From: Flavobacterium hydrocarbonoxydans
GTDB lineage: Bacteria; Bacteroidota; Bacteroidia; Flavobacteriales; Flavobacteriaceae
Length of the DNA stretch: 64,000 nucleotides
Direction: 5' to 3'
Assembly: GCF_009789235.1 (NCBI RefSeq)
Contig: NZ_WSTB01000002.1
Span: forward strand, 372,001 to 436,000
Position numbers and translations under genes: made by a program. Below are positions 35,331 through 42,787 of this stretch, piece by piece (position 1 is the stretch's first letter; every line of letters starts with the position of its first letter). Below the pieces are notes generated by a model that was given only the letters and a program-made list of their open reading frames with translations, did no database searches and was not told the origin of the DNA.

Positions 35331-36893
35331 TTATTTGTTTTCAGTCAATAAAGCCTTCAGTTCATTGGTTTTCAGATAAGCTGCAAAACGGCCGGAGAGC
35401 AGGAGCATATCTCTTTCTTCGGGAGTAATGCGCAACTTGGTTTCTACATGCGATGCCGCTTCGTATAAAATTAAAACCTGACCTAAACTTAATTTATGAA
35501 ACTCAGCACTATCAAGAGTAGGCACCATAATGTCTCCGTCTTTATCTTTTCTGAATGCCTCTACACCAAATTTATTAATCAGCGATTGTTTAAAATTATT
35601 ATAGATTTTTACCCAGTTGCTCGAATCATCGGTAGTGTTTTTAAACTCCGCCACCCTGGCTTCATAATCCTCATCTTTGGGCTGTTTAATCAGATAATCC
35701 CTGATGGTACTAAAACCAATAATCTGATAATTGGTTGTGGGTATTTTGTAGCGTTCAAAGGTATTTTCAAGATCTCTTTCAAAAGTAATATAGCGGGTCA
35801 GAACCGTATATAATGACGCCGTTTCCAGCAACGAAATCAGTTTGATTTTCTCATCGGTGATGTACGGCTCTTTTTTGCCTTGCCCAAAACAATCGATAAA
35901 AAGGGCTTTCTTGTTTTTAGAACTTACCCGGGTATCATTGCTAAGCAATTCGATTAAAGTTTTATACCCCATATTATCAGAGGCACCTCCATCGACAATG
36001 CAGAGTATTTTATCATGATCTTTTATACCGAATTTAGTTTTAGGAAGCACACCCGGAAAAGCAGAACTCGCCGTAATACCATACGTAAGCGGAAAATCGT
36101 AGCCATTGTTGATGCTGTCTTTGTCTAATACTAACTTTGCTTTGTTAGGAGCCAGTGAAGAATTTATTTTGAAAGCCCGGATAATATGCGGCATAAACGG
36201 TATGCGGTCGCCATTGTTATACGCTGTACCATTGGTAACAAACATAGGCAAAGTAGGAACCTGAGGACTACCTTTAGGAATAAAGAAATCCGACAGGAGC
36301 ATTTGTTTGTCAAATTTCTCCGGATTCGACGGGTTCGTAACATCGTATTGCAGAATTTCTAAATCGAGACGCTGCGTCATCGATATCTTTTCGCCTTTTT
36401 CGTTCTGGCTGTTGTTCAGCAGCGTCAGGATACTGGCGGCTTTATCGACATAGTCTTTATACAGATCGGCTTTAGAAAAATAAAACTGATTAAACGGCTG
36501 GTGCTCTTTATACAGTTTGTTCTTCATCATCGTTAGATAATAACCCGCAGAATAACAGCCGCCTGAAACGGTAGAGAAATAATCTATTTCGGTCAAAAAG
36601 TTGCGCTGCAAATGGTTGCCTTTGATTTCTTCAAGGCCTAATAACACTCCCATACTAAAAAACTGCGCTCTCGAACCACCACCTGAAATGCCTACTCCCA
36701 AAGCAATATTAGGGTTCTGATGTTGGTGATTACGATCCTGTACCGACTTGTATTCGTCTAATGCCACAGGGGTAATCGAACTGTAATTGATCTCTGAGAA
36801 TAAAGAGATTTTATTTTGAGAGAATCCCGATGCAACATAAATCAGAAACAGTATCGCCGGCAAATACCTTTTGTCTTTCCTGTTTTTTATCAT
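35331..36893 (-). CDS. Secreted patatin-like phospholipase
   Basis: 520 aa. A signal peptide (1-25, ending ASGFSQ) puts it outside the cytoplasm. The patatin-type motif GISGGGSRAQF (71-76) is the oxyanion hole, STVSGGCYSAGYY holds the likely nucleophile Ser in a V-S-G-G elbow, and IVDGGASDNMG provides the catalytic Asp (DGG). The sequence elbow is closer to cPLA2-like enzymes than to the usual G-x-S-x-G. The expected action is hydrolysis of fatty acyl esters of phospholipids. It is 31 bp after the membrane protein. Confidence 0.85.
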   Translation of the reverse strand: MIKNRKDKRYLPAILFLIYVASGFSQNKISLFSEINYSSITPVALDEYKSVQDRNHQHQNPNIALGVGISGGGSRAQFFSMGVLLGLEEIKGNHLQRNFLTEIDYFSTVSGGCYSAGYYLTMMKNKLYKEHQPFNQFYFSKADLYKDYVDKAASILTLLNNSQNEKGEKISMTQRLDLEILQYDVTNPSNPEKFDKQMLLSDFFIPKGSPQVPTLPMFVTNGTAYNNGDRIPFMPHIIRAFKINSSLAPNKAKLVLDKDSINNGYDFPLTYGITASSAFPGVLPKTKFGIKDHDKILCIVDGGASDNMGYKTLIELLSNDTRVSSKNKKALFIDCFGQGKKEPYITDEKIKLISLLETASLYTVLTRYITFERDLENTFERYKIPTTNYQIIGFSTIRDYLIKQPKDEDYEARVAEFKNTTDDSSNWVKIYNNFKQSLINKFGVEAFRKDKDGDIMVPTLDSAEFHKLSLGQVLILYEAASHVETKLRITPEERDMLLLSGRFAAYLKTNELKALLTENK

Positions 36894-36924
36894 TTTAGTA
36901 AAGATTAAAATTCGTTTTTATTTT

Positions 36925-37491
36925 TTATTCAATATTAAACAAACGCAAAATATACGAGAGTTCATATACTGTAAACAATACTACTAAGCCAATATGAAAT
37001 GTTTTGTTGTGCACTTTTATTCCCACAAAGCACAACAGGATATGACTGATAATCCTAACGTAATATTCGCTCTGATTGTATAAAAAGTACTGCTCTCCCT
37101 TAATAGCAGTATCGATTAAATCGGCTGCAAAGCTAAGGGCGAGTATAGCAAAAAACCAGTTCTTCCGGGAATAAAAATAGTCTTCGTAGCCTGTATAATC
37201 GTTCAAATCATCAGGATAAAGAATAGCACATAAGAGGTAGAAAATCAAAATATAGCAGATAATAAAAAAGTAATCTGCAAAATACCATTCCTGAATAAGT
37301 CTCAGGTTAAACTCCCACCACCAAAAATGGATGATGAGCAAAAAAACATAAAACACCCAAAGGCTATGAACAAAATAGCTTTTTTTCCGACCCGGATGCT
37401 GAATAAAAACAACCGATCCTTTAATAAGATGCGTTAGGCTTAGCCCCAAAATAATACCGATAATCGATTTGATATGAGTAAACTCTTCCAT
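36925..37491 (-). CDS. Hypothetical integral membrane protein
   Basis: 188 aa from ATG 37491 (MEEFTHIKSIIGIILGLSLT). The frame starts at 37512, but the second Met fits better. Six hydrophobic helices are visible, with His/Trp/Tyr at several ends. No family is recognised. It ends 31 bp before the patatin gene, so they are likely one transcript and may serve the same envelope process. Confidence 0.7.
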   Translation of the reverse strand: MEEFTHIKSIIGIILGLSLTHLIKGSVVFIQHPGRKKSYFVHSLWVFYVFLLIIHFWWWEFNLRLIQEWYFADYFFIICYILIFYLLCAILYPDDLNDYTGYEDYFYSRKNWFFAILALSFAADLIDTAIKGEQYFLYNQSEYYVRIISHILLCFVGIKVHNKTFHIGLVVLFTVYELSYILRLFNIE

Positions 37492-37512
37492 AAATACGAC
37501 CGCTACTTTCAA

Positions 37513-37873
37513 AGTACTAAAATTAAATTAATTAATTGAAAAACAGTTGATTAATTGTATGAATTTTAGGGGTATTCTTTACATAAACAAAAATCTATGC
37601 TTCTACCCTTAATCGCCTGAAATAATACTTTGTTCTCATTTGTAAGAATACAATTTTAACTTCTTGACAAACTTAATGATTTGGTATCTCTAAATATTCT
37701 ATTTATATATTGTAAATACAGTATTTTAAAGCTGGCATACCTTTTTAAGCTGCTTATTTGATTTGAAAATACATTTGTAAGAATATTTTGTGTTAAAGAA
37801 GTTTATTCTTACAATAAAATGTTGTAAATTTATCTTATTAATAGATATGTTAAACAATTAAAAACAAAAATGT
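37513..37873. promoter_or_regulatory. Upstream region with repeated TTGTAAGAATA motif
   Basis: This 361-bp AT-rich spacer has two direct copies of ATTTGTAAGAATA (37638-37650 and 37773-37785) and an inverse copy TATTCTTACAA (37804-37814). The last two face each other about 20 bp apart, 60-100 bp before the 163-aa gene. This looks like an operator for a regulator not encoded nearby. No gene is seen. Confidence 0.45.
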
Positions 37874-38365
37874 ATGCCAATCGACAATTTAAGTGCCCAG
37901 CATTTCACTCTGGCTGAAAAACAAGGATTTCTAACTAGTCTAGACGCTATGGAGAAGCAAGTAGCCTCGAAGTTAAAAAATCTTACGCCCGATGAGCGTA
38001 GCCGATACGGAAGTATCAATGAGCAAAATAAGCTATTTGTAAACAAAGTAAAAGATTACAGAGCAACTTCGCCTTCTTTGTGCAGCCCAGATATTGACTG
38101 GGCAGAATTTCAGAATGATATGGATTCGAGAGATTTTCTGCAAAATGCTATTGCCCGTTTAGAAAGTTTATTGCAAAGTATTAAAAACAATAAAATTCTT
38201 CATGATTACGACTGTTACCAAGTTGCACTAACTGAATACGAGTACTCTAAATATAGACTTGGTACAAAATCTACAGGGTTTGAAGTAAAGGTAAACGAGT
38301 TAGCACAGTTTTTTACCAGATCCAAAAGCATTACGGCATCAGCAAGAACTGAGGAAACCGAATAG
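37874..38365 (+). CDS. Hypothetical 163-aa protein
   Basis: It starts MPIDNLSAQHFTLAEKQGF and is mostly helical and polar, without signal peptide or membrane segment. The N-terminal third (EKQVASKLKNLTPDERSRYG) and the end (LAQFFTRSKSITASARTE) are basic. I recognise no domain. It could be a small regulator or structural protein. It has an obvious terminator and an unusual upstream region with a repeated motif, so it is likely an independently controlled gene. Confidence 0.7.
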   Translation: MPIDNLSAQHFTLAEKQGFLTSLDAMEKQVASKLKNLTPDERSRYGSINEQNKLFVNKVKDYRATSPSLCSPDIDWAEFQNDMDSRDFLQNAIARLESLLQSIKNNKILHDYDCYQVALTEYEYSKYRLGTKSTGFEVKVNELAQFFTRSKSITASARTEETE

Positions 38366-38391
38366 CAAATACACTATAAGGCGCTATTAAG

Positions 38392-38425
38392 ACCTCCTGA
38401 ACATAAGCTTTCAGGAGGTTTTTTT
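38392..38425 (+). terminator. Terminator of the 163-aa gene
   Basis: ACCTCCTGAA pairs with TTCAGGAGGT (10 bp, 8-nt loop), then a TTTTTT run. It lies 27 bp after the stop at 38365. Confidence 0.88.
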
Positions 38426-38467
38426 ATGTATGCTATTAAAATCATACTTTTTTTAGGTTAAAAAACT

Positions 38468-38728
38468 CATCGTTGGGCTTACATCATCCATCGTTGGGGT
38501 TAATTCAAACAGCGTTGACGTTCCGAACCCCGTCGTTGACGTCTAGAACCGGACTTTTGACGTTCGGAACGTCAACGACGGGGTTCACAACGTCAAATTT
38601 TACGTTCGGAACGTCATCGTTGGGGTTCTGAACGTCAACGTTGACGTTCAGAACCCCAACGATGAATGATTTAACGTCAACGTCGGGGCTCGGAACGTCA
38701 AATTTTACGTCGGATAACGTCAACGATT
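38468..38728. repeat. Palindrome cluster of AACGTCAACG and GTTCGGAACG words
   Basis: 260 bp built from short words around GTTCGGAACGTCAACG. It contains a perfect 52-bp palindrome (38614-38665) and a second 18-bp inverted repeat (38525-38542 with 38569-38586). GC content is higher than in the flanks. It lies between the terminator of the previous gene and the transposase. Confidence 0.85.
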
Positions 38729-38844
38729 GTATTGAAAATAAAAAAGAAGAATGTTTTTAATAAATAGCTGAATTAGAAAAAGTGAATGGTTCAGCTAAGG
38801 TATCATCAAAAAGAAGAATACTAATAATTAATAAAAAAATCAAT

Positions 38845-39585
38845 ATGAAATATAATCCCACAATACACAAACGCAGATCAATACGCTTGAAAGGCTATGA
38901 TTATTCGCAAGCAGGCTTGTACTTTATTACCATCTGTTGCGATGCCAGAATTTATCGTTTCGGAGATATTGAAGACGGCGAAATGATTCTGAATGAGTTT
39001 GGAAAAATTGCCTATGAAGAATGGTCAAAATTAGCAGATCGTTTCCCTAATTTTGATTTGGATGTTTTTCAAATCATGCCCAATCACATACACGGCATCA
39101 TCGTTTTATCCGTCGAACCAATCGCAACGAATATTTCGAATACCGTAGAAGCAACCCTCGCGGTTGCCCCACCCCAAGAGGATAACCCAATTACAGAAAA
39201 AGCAACAATTGAATCATGGGCAGGGGCAAGCCATGCCCCAACAAATCAAACAAACGTACGGGCATCCCTCGCGGATGCCCCACGAAAAGATAATCCCCCG
39301 ATAATTAAAGAAACACCAATAAGGGCAGGGGCAAGCCCTGCCCCGACTGAACAAACAGAAAATAAACGTCCGACAATATCAGACATCGTAGGAGCCTATA
39401 AATCAATCGTTGCGAATAGATGTCTTGAAATTTATAAATCCCGAAACAAAATAATGGGCAGATTATGGCAGCGCAATTATTACGAACACATTATCAGGGA
39501 TGAACGTGCCTATCATAACATTTCCAATTACATTATAAACAATCCAAAGAAATGGCAAGAGGATAAATTTCATAAACAAAAGTAG
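38845..39585 (+). CDS. REP-associated tyrosine transposase (RAYT, Y1/HUH family)
   Basis: 246 aa from ATG 38845 (MKYNPTIHKRRSIRLKGYDY). The frame extends to 38782, but this is the usual RAYT start. The HUH motif is QIMPNHIHGIIVL (two metal-binding His); the catalytic Tyr is likely in DERAYHNISNYIINNPKKW. Between about 100 and 175 lies a Pro/Ala/Asn insert encoding ATLAVAPP, WAGASHAPT, ASLADAPR and RAGASPAPT. Each is translated from a palindrome. RAYTs cleave single-stranded hairpin DNA. The insert would separate the HUH half from the Tyr helix, so activity is uncertain. Confidence 0.85.
   Translation: MKYNPTIHKRRSIRLKGYDYSQAGLYFITICCDARIYRFGDIEDGEMILNEFGKIAYEEWSKLADRFPNFDLDVFQIMPNHIHGIIVLSVEPIATNISNTVEATLAVAPPQEDNPITEKATIESWAGASHAPTNQTNVRASLADAPRKDNPPIIKETPIRAGASPAPTEQTENKRPTISDIVGAYKSIVANRCLEIYKSRNKIMGRLWQRNYYEHIIRDERAYHNISNYIINNPKKWQEDKFHKQK
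39151..39167. repeat. In-frame palindrome, CTCGC loop (copy a)
   Basis: GCAACC, loop CTCGC, GGTTGC. It is inside the RAYT frame and encodes part of ATLAVAP. The related copy at 39260-39280 has the same loop but a different stem. Confidence 0.8.
39218..39238. repeat. In-frame palindrome, GCAAG loop (copy a)
   Basis: GGGCAGGG, loop GCAAG, CCATGCCC: 7 of 8 stem pairs. It encodes WAGASHAP. Confidence 0.8.
39260..39280. repeat. In-frame palindrome, CTCGC loop (copy b)
   Basis: GGGCATCC, loop CTCGC, GGATGCCC: perfect 8-bp stem. It encodes RASLADAP. The stem bases differ from copy a, but both arms changed together. Confidence 0.82.
39323..39343. repeat. In-frame palindrome, GCAAG loop (copy b)
   Basis: GGGCAGGG, loop GCAAG, CCCTGCCC: perfect 8-bp stem. 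It encodes RAGASPAP. The same sequence recurs outside the gene at 39821-39841. Confidence 0.82.
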
Positions 39586-39588
39586 CCC

Positions 39589-39605
39589 GCAACCCTAGCG
39601 GTTGC
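39589..39605. repeat. Palindrome, CTAGC loop, after the RAYT stop
   Basis: GCAACC, loop CTAGC, GGTTGC, starting 4 bp after the stop codon. It uses the same stem as 39151-39167. Confidence 0.75.
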
Positions 39606-39820
39606 CGCCCAAAGTAACCCCAAAGAATGATTCAGTAGGAAGATTCAAAAGTATGATTCAAAAAGATAATTCCAAAAGAATGATTCAAAAGGATGATTCC
39701 AAAGTATGTTGAGAACTATAATTGAGAAGAATGTTTCAGCAAGACATTTAGAAGGATGTCCAACGTGATGTTGAGCACGATGTTCTGTATAATGTTGGGC
39801 AGGATGTTCTGTATGATGTT
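39606..39820. repeat. Degenerate tandem 13-mers
   Basis: The words run AAAGAATGATTC, AAAAGTATGATTC, AAAAGAATGATTC, AAAAGGATGATTCC, then drift to GGATGTTCTGTATAATGTTG. The period is about 13 bp and no frame is kept. It ends in the GCAAG-loop palindrome at 39821. The 431-bp gap between RAYT and the next gene otherwise shows no gene. Confidence 0.7.
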
Positions 39821-39841
39821 GGGCAGGGGCAAGCCCTGCCC
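39821..39841. repeat. Palindrome, GCAAG loop, intergenic copy
   Basis: GGGCAGGG, loop GCAAG, CCCTGCCC, identical to the in-frame copy at 39323-39343. It is flanked by GTTG and CGAC, which extend the pairing. Confidence 0.82.
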
Positions 39842-40016
39842 CGACGATGGATTATATATATTTAAAATTTAATTTGTACTTTAGTAAGATGTAAATTGCT
39901 TTTAATCAACAACATGACGACAAGCAATATTATAAAGTTGAAAAGAAGAAACAACTACAAAAAAAGGCTTACTCCTAAAAGCCATTTGAAGGGGGAAAAT
40001 TTAAAACTAAAATACT

Positions 40017-41657
40017 ATGAAGAAAAATTACTTAATGCTTACGGTTTTATTGCTTTTGAATCTAAATCTTAGAGCACAGCAACTAGTAAAAGACATCAAT
40101 CCCGGTGGAAATAGTTCTTACATTACTTTATCAAAAGCAGTCAACAATACATTGTATTTTGCAGCAGATGAAGGAGTGACAGGAAATGAACTCTGGAAAA
40201 GTGATGGTACAGATTCGGGAACTATGCTGGTAAAAGACATCAATCCGGACGGTGATGGATTAAACTATACATTTCCCAATGTTTTCGCCAATATAGATGA
40301 TACGTTATATTTTGTTGCCTATACGCCTACCTCTGGTGTAGAGTTATGGAAAACAGACGGAACAGCAGATGGCACAGTAATGGTGAAAGATATAGATCCT
40401 GGAACCGGAAGCGGAATCGATGTTACCCGTTGCGAGTTAGTGCCTATGAACGGAATTCTGTACTTTATTGCAGATGATGGAGTAACCCAAAATGAGTTAT
40501 GGAGAAGTGATGGTACAGCTGAGGGTACTTATCTAATAAAAAATATCGCTCCTGTCTGGCAGTCTTATATCGAAGAACTTACAGTTGTAAATGATATTTT
40601 GTTTTTTAGTGCCAACAGCGAAAGTGGTGGAGCCGAATTATGGAAGACAGATGGTACAACTTCAGGAACCGTAATGGTTAAGAACATACAAGCATCCGGA
40701 GGATCGAGTCCACAGTTTTTAAATAATGTAAACGGAACCTTATTTTTTGCTGCTTATACAACAGAACACGGAAAAGAACTCTGGAAAAGTGACGGAACTG
40801 CCGAAGGAACAGTATTGGTAAAAGACATTAGACCCGGAATAGATAATTCTATACAATATACCAATGTAAACAACTTTGCAAACAACAACGGGATTTTGTA
40901 TTTTACCGCTACCGATGGAGTAAACGGTATTGAGTTATGGAAAAGTGACGGAACCGAAGAAGGAACTGTTTTAGTGAAGGATGTTAAACCCGGAGCAGCA
41001 GGAGGTTTAGACTTAAATAATATTAGAAATTTTATAGCCATAAACGGTACCTTATATTTTATGGGTGATAATGGCGTTTCAGGAAGAGAACTTTGGAAAA
41101 GCGACGGAACTCCTGAAGGAACGCTCATGGTAAAAGATATTAGAGCCGGAAGCAGCTGGTCTGAGCCGGAAGGATTTGTTAGTTATAATAATACCCTTTA
41201 CTTCTCTGCCTATGATGGTATTAACGGAGGACATAAGTTATGGAAAAGTGATGGTACGACAGAAGGCACTACCATTATAGATACCGAAGCGCCCACTGAC
41301 CCTAAAAACATAACAATTATGAATGACAATCTCTATTGCAGAGCCTGGGATAATGAATATGGAGAAGAACTAAGACGATTAAACTTGTCAACACTTGGTT
41401 TGGAAAATGAAAACAAACGAATTACTTTTAGCCTGTTGCCAAATCCTTCAACAGGTATCGTTACTATTATAACAGATCATGTAGAATCGGATAAATTAGA
41501 CATTGCTGTGTTTAGTATTCTTGGGAACACCGTTTATAAAGGATCAGCCAGTAAAGAACAAATGCAAATTAATCTTTCGTTTTTATCAAAAGGTGTTTAT
41601 ATTATAAAAGTGCAGGACGGTGCAAAAGTTCATAATCAAAAAATAATAATTGAATAA
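40017..41657 (+). CDS. Repeat-built secreted protein with T9SS tail
   Basis: 546 aa. The signal peptide (1-20, ending NLRAQ) leads into eight copies of a roughly 48-residue unit with the core ELWKSDGTAEGTVLVKDI, a hyalin-like beta-propeller or YD-type extracellular repeat. Residues about 465-546 are a Por-secretion C-terminal domain: LLPNPSTGIVTIIT, FSILGNTVYKG and LSKGVYIIKV. It should cross the outer membrane via type IX secretion and be displayed or released. The function is unknown; adhesion or ligand binding is plausible. Confidence 0.88.
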   Translation: MKKNYLMLTVLLLLNLNLRAQQLVKDINPGGNSSYITLSKAVNNTLYFAADEGVTGNELWKSDGTDSGTMLVKDINPDGDGLNYTFPNVFANIDDTLYFVAYTPTSGVELWKTDGTADGTVMVKDIDPGTGSGIDVTRCELVPMNGILYFIADDGVTQNELWRSDGTAEGTYLIKNIAPVWQSYIEELTVVNDILFFSANSESGGAELWKTDGTTSGTVMVKNIQASGGSSPQFLNNVNGTLFFAAYTTEHGKELWKSDGTAEGTVLVKDIRPGIDNSIQYTNVNNFANNNGILYFTATDGVNGIELWKSDGTEEGTVLVKDVKPGAAGGLDLNNIRNFIAINGTLYFMGDNGVSGRELWKSDGTPEGTLMVKDIRAGSSWSEPEGFVSYNNTLYFSAYDGINGGHKLWKSDGTTEGTTIIDTEAPTDPKNITIMNDNLYCRAWDNEYGEELRRLNLSTLGLENENKRITFSLLPNPSTGIVTIITDHVESDKLDIAVFSILGNTVYKGSASKEQMQINLSFLSKGVYIIKVQDGAKVHNQKIIIE

Positions 41658-41660
41658 CAG

Positions 41661-41681
41661 GGGCAACCGAAAAGGTTGCCC
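41661..41681. repeat. Palindrome of the RAYT family, GAAAA loop
   Basis: GGGCAACC, loop GAAAA, GGTTGCCC. It begins 4 bp after the T9SS gene stop and resembles the GCAACC-stem palindromes at 39151 and 39589, with a different loop. Confidence 0.7.
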
Positions 41682-41696
41682 AAACAATGCAACAGT

Positions 41697-42254
41697 ATGA
41701 AAAAAGTATTAACACCTCAGCAGTCTCAGGAAATACTGGACGTTCTTCAAAAACGTTTTGAGAAAAACAAAAACTACCATAAAGAAATTGAATGGAAGAG
41801 TGTGCAGACCAAACTTGAAGCCCAGCCGGAAAAACTATGGTCGCTAAACGAAATGGAAAGCACAGGTGGAGAACCTGATGTGGTGTTATATAATAAAGAG
41901 AAAGACGAATATGTTTTTTATGACTGCGCTCCCGAAAGCCCTAAAGGCCGAAGAAGTACATGTTATGATCGTGAGGCGCTGGAGTCAAGAAAAGAACATA
42001 AACCTAAAGACAGCGCTATCAATATGGCGGCAAATATGGGTATTACTATTTTATCCGAAGAAGAATATAGAGTTTTACAAGAGCTTGGTAATTTTGATAC
42101 CAAATCATCCAGCTGGATAGAAACCCCATCTGAAATTAGAAACCTTGGCGGCGCTTTATTTGCTGATTTTCGCTATAATACTGTTTTTGTGTACCACAAT
42201 GGAGCAGAATCGTATTATGCCGCAAGAGGATTTAGAGGTTCACTGAGCGTTTAA
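41697..42254 (+). CDS. DUF4256 family protein
   Basis: 185 aa from ATG 41697 (MKKVLTPQQSQEILDVLQKR). The frame is open from 41676, but this Met is the usual start. Family patterns are LWSLNEMESTGGEPDVV, FYDCAPESPKGRRSTCYD and LGGALFADFRYNTVFVYHNGA. It is a cytosolic protein of unknown function. It lies 39 bp after the T9SS gene with a palindrome in between, and a hairpin overlaps its stop. Confidence 0.88.
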   Translation: MKKVLTPQQSQEILDVLQKRFEKNKNYHKEIEWKSVQTKLEAQPEKLWSLNEMESTGGEPDVVLYNKEKDEYVFYDCAPESPKGRRSTCYDREALESRKEHKPKDSAINMAANMGITILSEEEYRVLQELGNFDTKSSSWIETPSEIRNLGGALFADFRYNTVFVYHNGAESYYAARGFRGSLSV

Positions 42255-42266
42255 GGCTCAGTGAAC
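42238..42266 (+). terminator. Hairpin over the DUF4256 stop
   Basis: GTTCACTGAGC pairs with GCTCAGTGAAC (11 bp, 7-nt loop that contains the stop TAA at 42252-42254). No T-run follows, so terminator action is uncertain. Confidence 0.5.
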
Positions 42267-42293
42267 ATTTAAAATATAATATAAAACGACTTA

Positions 42294-42521
42294 TTAGTTC
42301 GTTTTCATAGGTGGCAAATCAAATGCTACCGGTTCGTGCTCAAAATTATTGCGGTGTGCACCATCGCAAAAAGGCTTGTTTGAGGATAATCCACAACGGC
42401 AAAGCCCTAAGGCTGCTCTTCCTTGTAGTCCGTAAACCGTTCCTTCCTGGTCCATGATTTCAAAATCACCTTCAATTTTTATCGATCCGTTTTTATTAAT
42501 GATAAGTTTTGTCTTGCTCAT
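42294..42521 (-). CDS. CDGSH iron-sulfur domain protein
   Basis: 75 aa from ATG 42521 (MSKTKLIINKNGSIKIEGDF). The longer frame to 42587 adds 22 unlike residues. The CDGSH motif reads LCRCGLSSNKPFCDGAH: three Cys and one His ligand of a 2Fe-2S cluster. Such bacterial proteins are cytosolic redox or Fe-S transfer factors. It is convergent with DUF4256. Confidence 0.92.
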   Translation of the reverse strand: MSKTKLIINKNGSIKIEGDFEIMDQEGTVYGLQGRAALGLCRCGLSSNKPFCDGAHRNNFEHEPVAFDLPPMKTN

Positions 42522-42787
42522 AGTGCTCTTTTGTTTTTTATGAGCACAAAGGTTGCAAAATTTATTCTGAAGGATTTGTATGGTCAAGTGCTTTTTAGCA
42601 GGCAGAAAGCTAATTTACATTGGTTCTATTTTACTGTAAAGAACAAACAAACAGTTATATAGTTATTCTCTTATAAAAACATCTTATTGCAACCAAATAA
42701 AATTATGTAAAAGATTACAAAAGTTCTGTAAGGGCTACGTCCTACAATACGGGTAATTTAGCAATATAATTATTAAACAAATCAAAC

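Larger units (their letters stand above)
38468..39845. mobile_element. REP/RAYT-like element with palindromic and degenerate repeats
   Basis: The Y1 transposase-like gene (38845-39585) lies between a palindrome cluster (38468-38728) and a degenerate 13-mer array (39606-39820). Palindromes of two loop types sit in and around it. The arrangement resembles REP-associated tyrosine transposases. I infer that the element supplies or maintains its repeats. The outer boundaries are uncertain. Confidence 0.6.

Noticed and set aside
38505..38723. A 72-codon open frame with V-N-V and D-V repeats on the minus strand
   Set aside because: It coincides with the palindrome cluster; the repeat period alone keeps the frame open and no start context or homology supports a gene. 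Listed only as a low-interest observation.
40754..41128. A 124-codon minus-strand frame with repeated VPSLFQSS
   Set aside because: It is the antisense reading of the ELWKSDGT units, so the repetition is inherited from the real gene.
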